From: Mycobacterium scrofulaceum
Lineage (GTDB): Bacteria; Actinomycetota; Actinomycetes; Mycobacteriales; Mycobacteriaceae
Direction of reading: 5' to 3'
NCBI RefSeq assembly: GCF_001667885.1
Contig: NZ_LZJW01000087.1
Coordinates: forward strand, 101,169-165,168
DNA: 64,000 nt
Within the stretch, counting starts at the first letter, position 1. Each line of letters begins with the position of its first letter. Below the pieces are notes generated by a model that was not told the DNA's origin, did not search any database, and worked only from the letters and a program-made list of their open reading frames with translations. The position numbers were made by a program, and so were the translations under genes. Positions 60,906-64,000 of this stretch are shown here, in pieces.

Positions 60906-61778
60906 GTGGCCAATTTCGGGCAGTGGATCTCCGGTGCGCGGCCGCGGACGCTGCCCAACGCGGTGGCGCCGGTGGTCGCGGGCACCGGCGCGGCGGCGTG
61001 GCTGGGGTCCGCGGTGTGGTGGAAGGCGCTGCTGGCGCTGGCCGTCGCGGTCGCGCTGACCGTCGGGGTCAACTACGCCAACGACTACTCCGACGGCGTT
61101 CGCGGCACCGACGACGAGCGGGCCGGCCCGATGCGCCTGGTGGGCTCGCGGCTGGCCACCCCGCGGGCGGTGCTCGCCGCCGCGGTGGCGAGCCTGACGG
61201 TCGGGGCGGTCGCCGGTGTGGCCCTGGCGCTCGTCAGCGCGCCGTGGCTGATCGCCGTCGGCGCGGTGTGCATCGCCGGCGCGTGGCTGTACACGGGTGG
61301 CTCGAAACCCTACGGCTACGCGGGTTTCGGCGAGGTCGCGGTGTTCGTCTTCTTCGGGCTGGTGGCCGTGCTCGGCACCGAGTACACCCAGGCGCTGCGG
61401 GTGGACTGGGTGGGGCTGACGCTGGCGGTGGCGATCGGGGCGCTGTCGTCGTCGGTGCTGGTGGCCAACAACCTGCGAGACATTCCGACCGACGCGCAAT
61501 CGAGCAAGATCACGCTGGCGGTGCGGCTGGGTGATGCCCGCACCCGCACCCTGTACCAGGCGCTGCTGGCGACCGCCGGGGTGTTGACTCTGGTGCTGTT
61601 GGCCGCGACGCCGTGGTGCGCCGTGGGATTCGTGGCCACGCCGCTGGCGCTGCGCGCGGTGGGCCCGGTGCGGTCGGGGCGCGGCGGACCGGAGCTGATT
61701 CCCGTGCTGCGCGACACCGGTCTGGCCATGGTGGCCTGGGCGATCGCGGTGGCGGCGGCCCTGGCGCTGGCCCGCTGA
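60906..61778 (+). CDS. menA: 1,4-Dihydroxy-2-naphthoate polyprenyltransferase MenA
   Basis: A UbiA-family membrane prenyltransferase of 290 residues that attaches the polyprenyl chain to dihydroxynaphthoate. About eight helices. The first aspartate motif is [14 protein letters not shown] and the second NNLRDIPTD, both binding Mg-diphosphate. It is the orthologue of Rv0534c. GTG 60906 follows a GGCAGGATG SD. Confidence 0.95.
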   Translation: MANFGQWISGARPRTLPNAVAPVVAGTGAAAWLGSAVWWKALLALAVAVALTVGVNYANDYSDGVRGTDDERAGPMRLVGSRLATPRAVLAAAVASLTVGAVAGVALALVSAPWLIAVGAVCIAGAWLYTGGSKPYGYAGFGEVAVFVFFGLVAVLGTEYTQALRVDWVGLTLAVAIGALSSSVLVANNLRDIPTDAQSSKITLAVRLGDARTRTLYQALLATAGVLTLVLLAATPWCAVGFVATPLALRAVGPVRSGRGGPELIPVLRDTGLAMVAWAIAVAAALALAR

Positions 61779-61886
61779 CTTCCCGGATGTGTCGGTACTG
61801 CCCAGCGCCGGCGATGGATCGGATAACAATGGGTGGTCGGCCCGCGATCAACGGCCGTTCATGGACAACACCGATCGGGGACAGCA

Positions 61887-62894
61887 GTGAAGCAGATCGC
61901 CGCGACCAGTGGACCGAGAAACATCGGATTGCTCAGCGTCGGGGCCTATCGCCCCGAACGGATCGTCACCAACGACGAGATATGCGAGAACATCGAATCG
62001 TCCGATGAGTGGATCTTCTCCCGGACCGGGATCAAAACCCGCCGATTCGCGGCCCGCGACGAATCCGCGGCATCGATGGCCACCGAGGCCGGGCGGCAGG
62101 CGATCGCGACCGCGGGGCTGACCCCCTCCGACATCGACTGCGTGATCGTCGCGACCAGCACGCATTTCCTGCAGACCCCGGCGTGCGCCCCGGCCGTCGC
62201 CGCCGCCTTGGGTGCCACGGGCGTGCCCGCGTTCGACGTCTCGGCCGGGTGCGCCGGCTTCGGCTACGCGCTGGGCGTCGCGGCCGACATGATCCGCGGC
62301 GGGACCGCCGCCACGGTGTTGGTCCTCGGTTCGGAGAAGCTGTCCCCCACGGTGGACATGCAGGACCGCACCAACTGCTTCATCTTCGCGGACGGCGCGG
62401 CGGGCGTGGTGGTGGGCGAGACGCCCGACCAGGGCATCGGCCCGACCGTCTGGGGCAGCGACGGCGAACAGGCGCTGGCGATCCGGCAGGACATCGACTG
62501 GATCGACTACATGGACGCCCCCACCGGGCCCCGCCCGTTCCTGCGGCTGGAGGGCAGCGCGGTGTTCCGGTGGGCGGCGTTCGAGATGGGCAAGGTCGGC
62601 CGGCAGGCGATGGACGCGGCGGGTGTGCGGCCCGACGAGATCGACGTGTTCGTGCCCCATCAGGCCAACAGCCGCATCAACGAGGTCCTGGCCAAGAGCC
62701 TGGAGCTGCGGCCGGACGCGGTCGTCGCCAACGACATCGAGCACACCGGCAACACGTCGGCGGCTTCCATCCCCCTGGCGATGGCCGAGCTGCTGGCGAC
62801 CGGGGCGGCCAAGCCGGGCGATCTGGCCCTCCTGATCGGTTACGGCGCGGGCCTCAGCTATGCCGCGCAGGTCGTGCGGATGCCCAACTACTGA
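61887..62894 (+). CDS. fabH: Beta-ketoacyl-ACP synthase III FabH
   Basis: Condenses long acyl-CoA from FAS-I with malonyl-AcpM to start FAS-II elongation of mycolic acids. The protein has 335 residues, equal to the M. tuberculosis enzyme (Rv0533c). The triad is Cys122 in SAGCAGF, His258 in PHQANSR and Asn289 in HTGNTSA. GTG 61887 follows a GGGGACA SD. The 3' end overlaps the convergent gene by 7 bp. Confidence 0.96.
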   Translation: MKQIAATSGPRNIGLLSVGAYRPERIVTNDEICENIESSDEWIFSRTGIKTRRFAARDESAASMATEAGRQAIATAGLTPSDIDCVIVATSTHFLQTPACAPAVAAALGATGVPAFDVSAGCAGFGYALGVAADMIRGGTAATVLVLGSEKLSPTVDMQDRTNCFIFADGAAGVVVGETPDQGIGPTVWGSDGEQALAIRQDIDWIDYMDAPTGPRPFLRLEGSAVFRWAAFEMGKVGRQAMDAAGVRPDEIDVFVPHQANSRINEVLAKSLELRPDAVVANDIEHTGNTSAASIPLAMAELLATGAAKPGDLALLIGYGAGLSYAAQVVRMPNY

Positions 62895-63259
62895 TCGGTG
62901 GCGGGCTCGTCGGGGGCCGGGTCGCCGTGCAGCCGGGCCCGCAATTGTTCGCGCTCCCGGCGCCGGCGCTCGCCGGCCGTCGCCAGCGATGCGGTGGCGC
63001 GGCGGCGCAGCGGGCCGAACAGCCAGATGCCCAGGGGCATCGCGATGATCAGCGCGAACAACGCGGCGACCACGATCGGGAACTGGCTGACCCCCATCAG
63101 GCGCGCCACCCCGTAGATGGCGGCGGCGAGCGCCACCGCCAGCAGCAGCCGCGCCGCCGCGTAGAGCGAGACGTCGATCATCACCCGGCGGCCGGCGCCC
63201 GGCGCCCGGCCCTCGTCCGCGCGGTCCCCGGGGCTGTTGTCGCTGGCTCCTTCTGGCAC
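62888..63259 (-). CDS. DUF4229 membrane protein (Rv0531-like)
   Basis: A protein of 123 residues. A hydrophilic Gly/Asp-rich N-terminus, then two transmembrane helices (about 31-52 and 58-82) and a basic Arg/Glu-rich coiled tail. The DUF4229 family is actinobacterial and uncharacterised. An in-frame ATG at residue 27 would skip the hydrophilic start and give a length nearer that annotated for Rv0531. It is divergent from the small membrane-peptide gene. Confidence 0.78.
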   Translation of the reverse strand: MPEGASDNSPGDRADEGRAPGAGRRVMIDVSLYAAARLLLAVALAAAIYGVARLMGVSQFPIVVAALFALIIAMPLGIWLFGPLRRRATASLATAGERRRREREQLRARLHGDPAPDEPATDQ

Positions 63260-63304
63260 AGGGAGAGCCTACGGCGCGGGTATATTCGTCCGAGGAGGTG
63301 TTGA

Positions 63305-63466
63305 GTGCTCTACCTGCTGCTCGTCCTGATTTTGGGGACGCTGATCTACGTTGGCTGGCGTACGGCGCGGTCGCAAATCCACCGGCCGAAGACGCGCGTG
63401 ATCGGGCCCGACGACGATCCGGAGTTCTTGCGGCGGTTAGGCCACGGGGACAACAACCCCCGCTGA
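63305..63466 (+). CDS. 53-residue membrane peptide (Rv0530A-like)
   Basis: GTG 63305 is preceded by a perfect AGGAGG Shine-Dalgarno at about 63293-63299. The product begins with a hydrophobic helix (YLLLVLILGTLIYVGW, residues 3-18), followed by a basic segment and a conserved-looking acidic GPDDDPEFLRRL motif. It is a single-pass small membrane protein of unknown function. A small gene is annotated at the same place in M. tuberculosis. It converges with the MinD-like gene 4 bp away. Confidence 0.82.
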   Translation: MLYLLLVLILGTLIYVGWRTARSQIHRPKTRVIGPDDDPEFLRRLGHGDNNPR

Positions 63467-63470
63467 GGCG

Positions 63471-64000
63471 TTACGCGATCCCGGGGTTGCGCTGATCCCC
63501 CGGAAACCCGTCGGCGACGATGGCCGCCAGCTCGGTGAGCGCCTCGCGCGTCGACCGCTTCAGCCGATCCAGCTCGATCTCGGCGCCCTCTTCGAGGTGC
63601 GGGTCGAACGGCACCACCTGGACCGCGCGGCAGCGGCGGGCGAAGTGGTCGACCACCTTGTTCATGTCGACCTTGCCCGTGCGCGACCGCACCCCGTTGA
63701 TCACCGCGATCGAGTTGCGCACCATCTCCTCGTGGCCGTGCGCGTCCAGCCAGTCCAGCGTCGCCGACGCGCTGCGCGCCCCGTCGATGGATCCCGAGCT
63801 CACCACGACCAGAACGTCGGCCTTCTCGAGCACCGAGGACATCACCGAGTGCAGCAACCCCGGGCCGCAGTCGGTGAGCACCAGGCCGTAGAACCGCTCC
63901 AGCACGTCCAGGACGCGGGTGTAGTCCTCGGCGCTGAACGCCTCCGAGACGGCCGGGTCGGTTTCCGAGGCCAGCACCTCCAGGCCGCTCGGGCCCTTCG
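63471..64000 (-). CDS. MinD/ParA-like P-loop protein, C-terminal part (runs off the right edge)
   Basis: The last 175 or so residues of a protein whose start lies beyond the window. The visible part has the SIMIBI-class pattern: VLTDCGPGL (Walker B-like strand), a VLVVVSSGSIDGARSASATLDWL helix-strand pair, and AVINGVRSRTGKVDMNKV. Mycobacterial relatives such as Rv0530 and the ESX-associated EspI-type ATPases share it, without the N-terminal Walker A visible here. It is likely the orthologue of Rv0530. The role is unknown. Confidence 0.82.
   Translation of the reverse strand, partial: KGPSGLEVLASETDPAVSEAFSAEDYTRVLDVLERFYGLVLTDCGPGLLHSVMSSVLEKADVLVVVSSGSIDGARSASATLDWLDAHGHEEMVRNSIAVINGVRSRTGKVDMNKVVDHFARRCRAVQVVPFDPHLEEGAEIELDRLKRSTREALTELAAIVADGFPGDQRNPGIA

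Overview
The window is high-GC mycobacterial chromosome, most likely from a slow-growing non-tuberculous species such as the M. avium complex or a relative. Many proteins are recognisable orthologues of M. tuberculosis genes, and the block from about 22.4 kb to the right end follows the H37Rv order Rv0566c to Rv0530 in reverse. This placement rests on recalled family sequences and gene order, not on a search.

Layout. 0-12.7 kb is an accessory catabolic/transport region: galK (cut by the window edge) and galT, a FUSC-family membrane protein, a small exported protein, three cytochromes P450 (one CYP125-like, one CYP135B-like, one unassigned), an alpha/beta hydrolase, a NYN-LOTUS protein overlapping an MFS transporter, and a lipoprotein. 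12.7-19.4 kb holds a four-gene leftward operon: a fatty-acyl-AMP ligase/carrier/thioester-reductase megasynthase, a ferritin-like putative diiron protein (PF10118 type), an EphD-like hydrolase and an FNR/[2Fe-2S] reductase. It reads as a compact pathway that activates a fatty acid, oxidises it on a carrier and releases it reductively; it is the best candidate here for an undescribed system. 19.4-22.4 kb has a diacylglycerol-kinase-like protein, an SDR, a DMT-type membrane protein and tRNA-Tyr.

22.4-31.5 kb carries yajQ, a Baeyer-Villiger-type monooxygenase, gpsA, then an insertion relative to M. tuberculosis (a SulP transporter and an orphan HicB protein with two long, helically phased operators), then htpX, the polyprenyl diphosphate synthase grcC1, menJ and a secreted DUF732 protein. 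31.5-36.4 kb has menG, then another insertion (an SDR, an 82-residue protein, an ECF sigma factor with a fused zinc-binding anti-sigma-like tail, and an FHA-HTH regulator), then mgtA.

36.4-63 kb is a menaquinone supercluster: menD, bpoC (a MenH candidate), menC, menB, menE and menA, interleaved with an amidohydrolase, a PadR-regulated mycothiol-type protein, fadD8, a TetR-regulated aldo/keto reductase, an F420-type reductase, SDR and VOC proteins, the phosphate permease pitA, glycosyltransferases with a threonine/proline-rich surface protein, galE3 and mtnP. fabH, a DUF4229 protein, a 53-codon membrane peptide gene and a truncated MinD-like gene close the window. With menG, menJ and grcC1, the window encodes nearly the whole route from isochorismate to partially saturated menaquinone; menF and the thioesterase menI are not seen.

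Regulatory DNA is unusually legible: leaderless promoters (grcC1/menJ, DUF732 gene), SigA-like promoters (third P450, FAAL operon), tandem palindromes for PadR and TetR regulators, and several intergenic hairpins.
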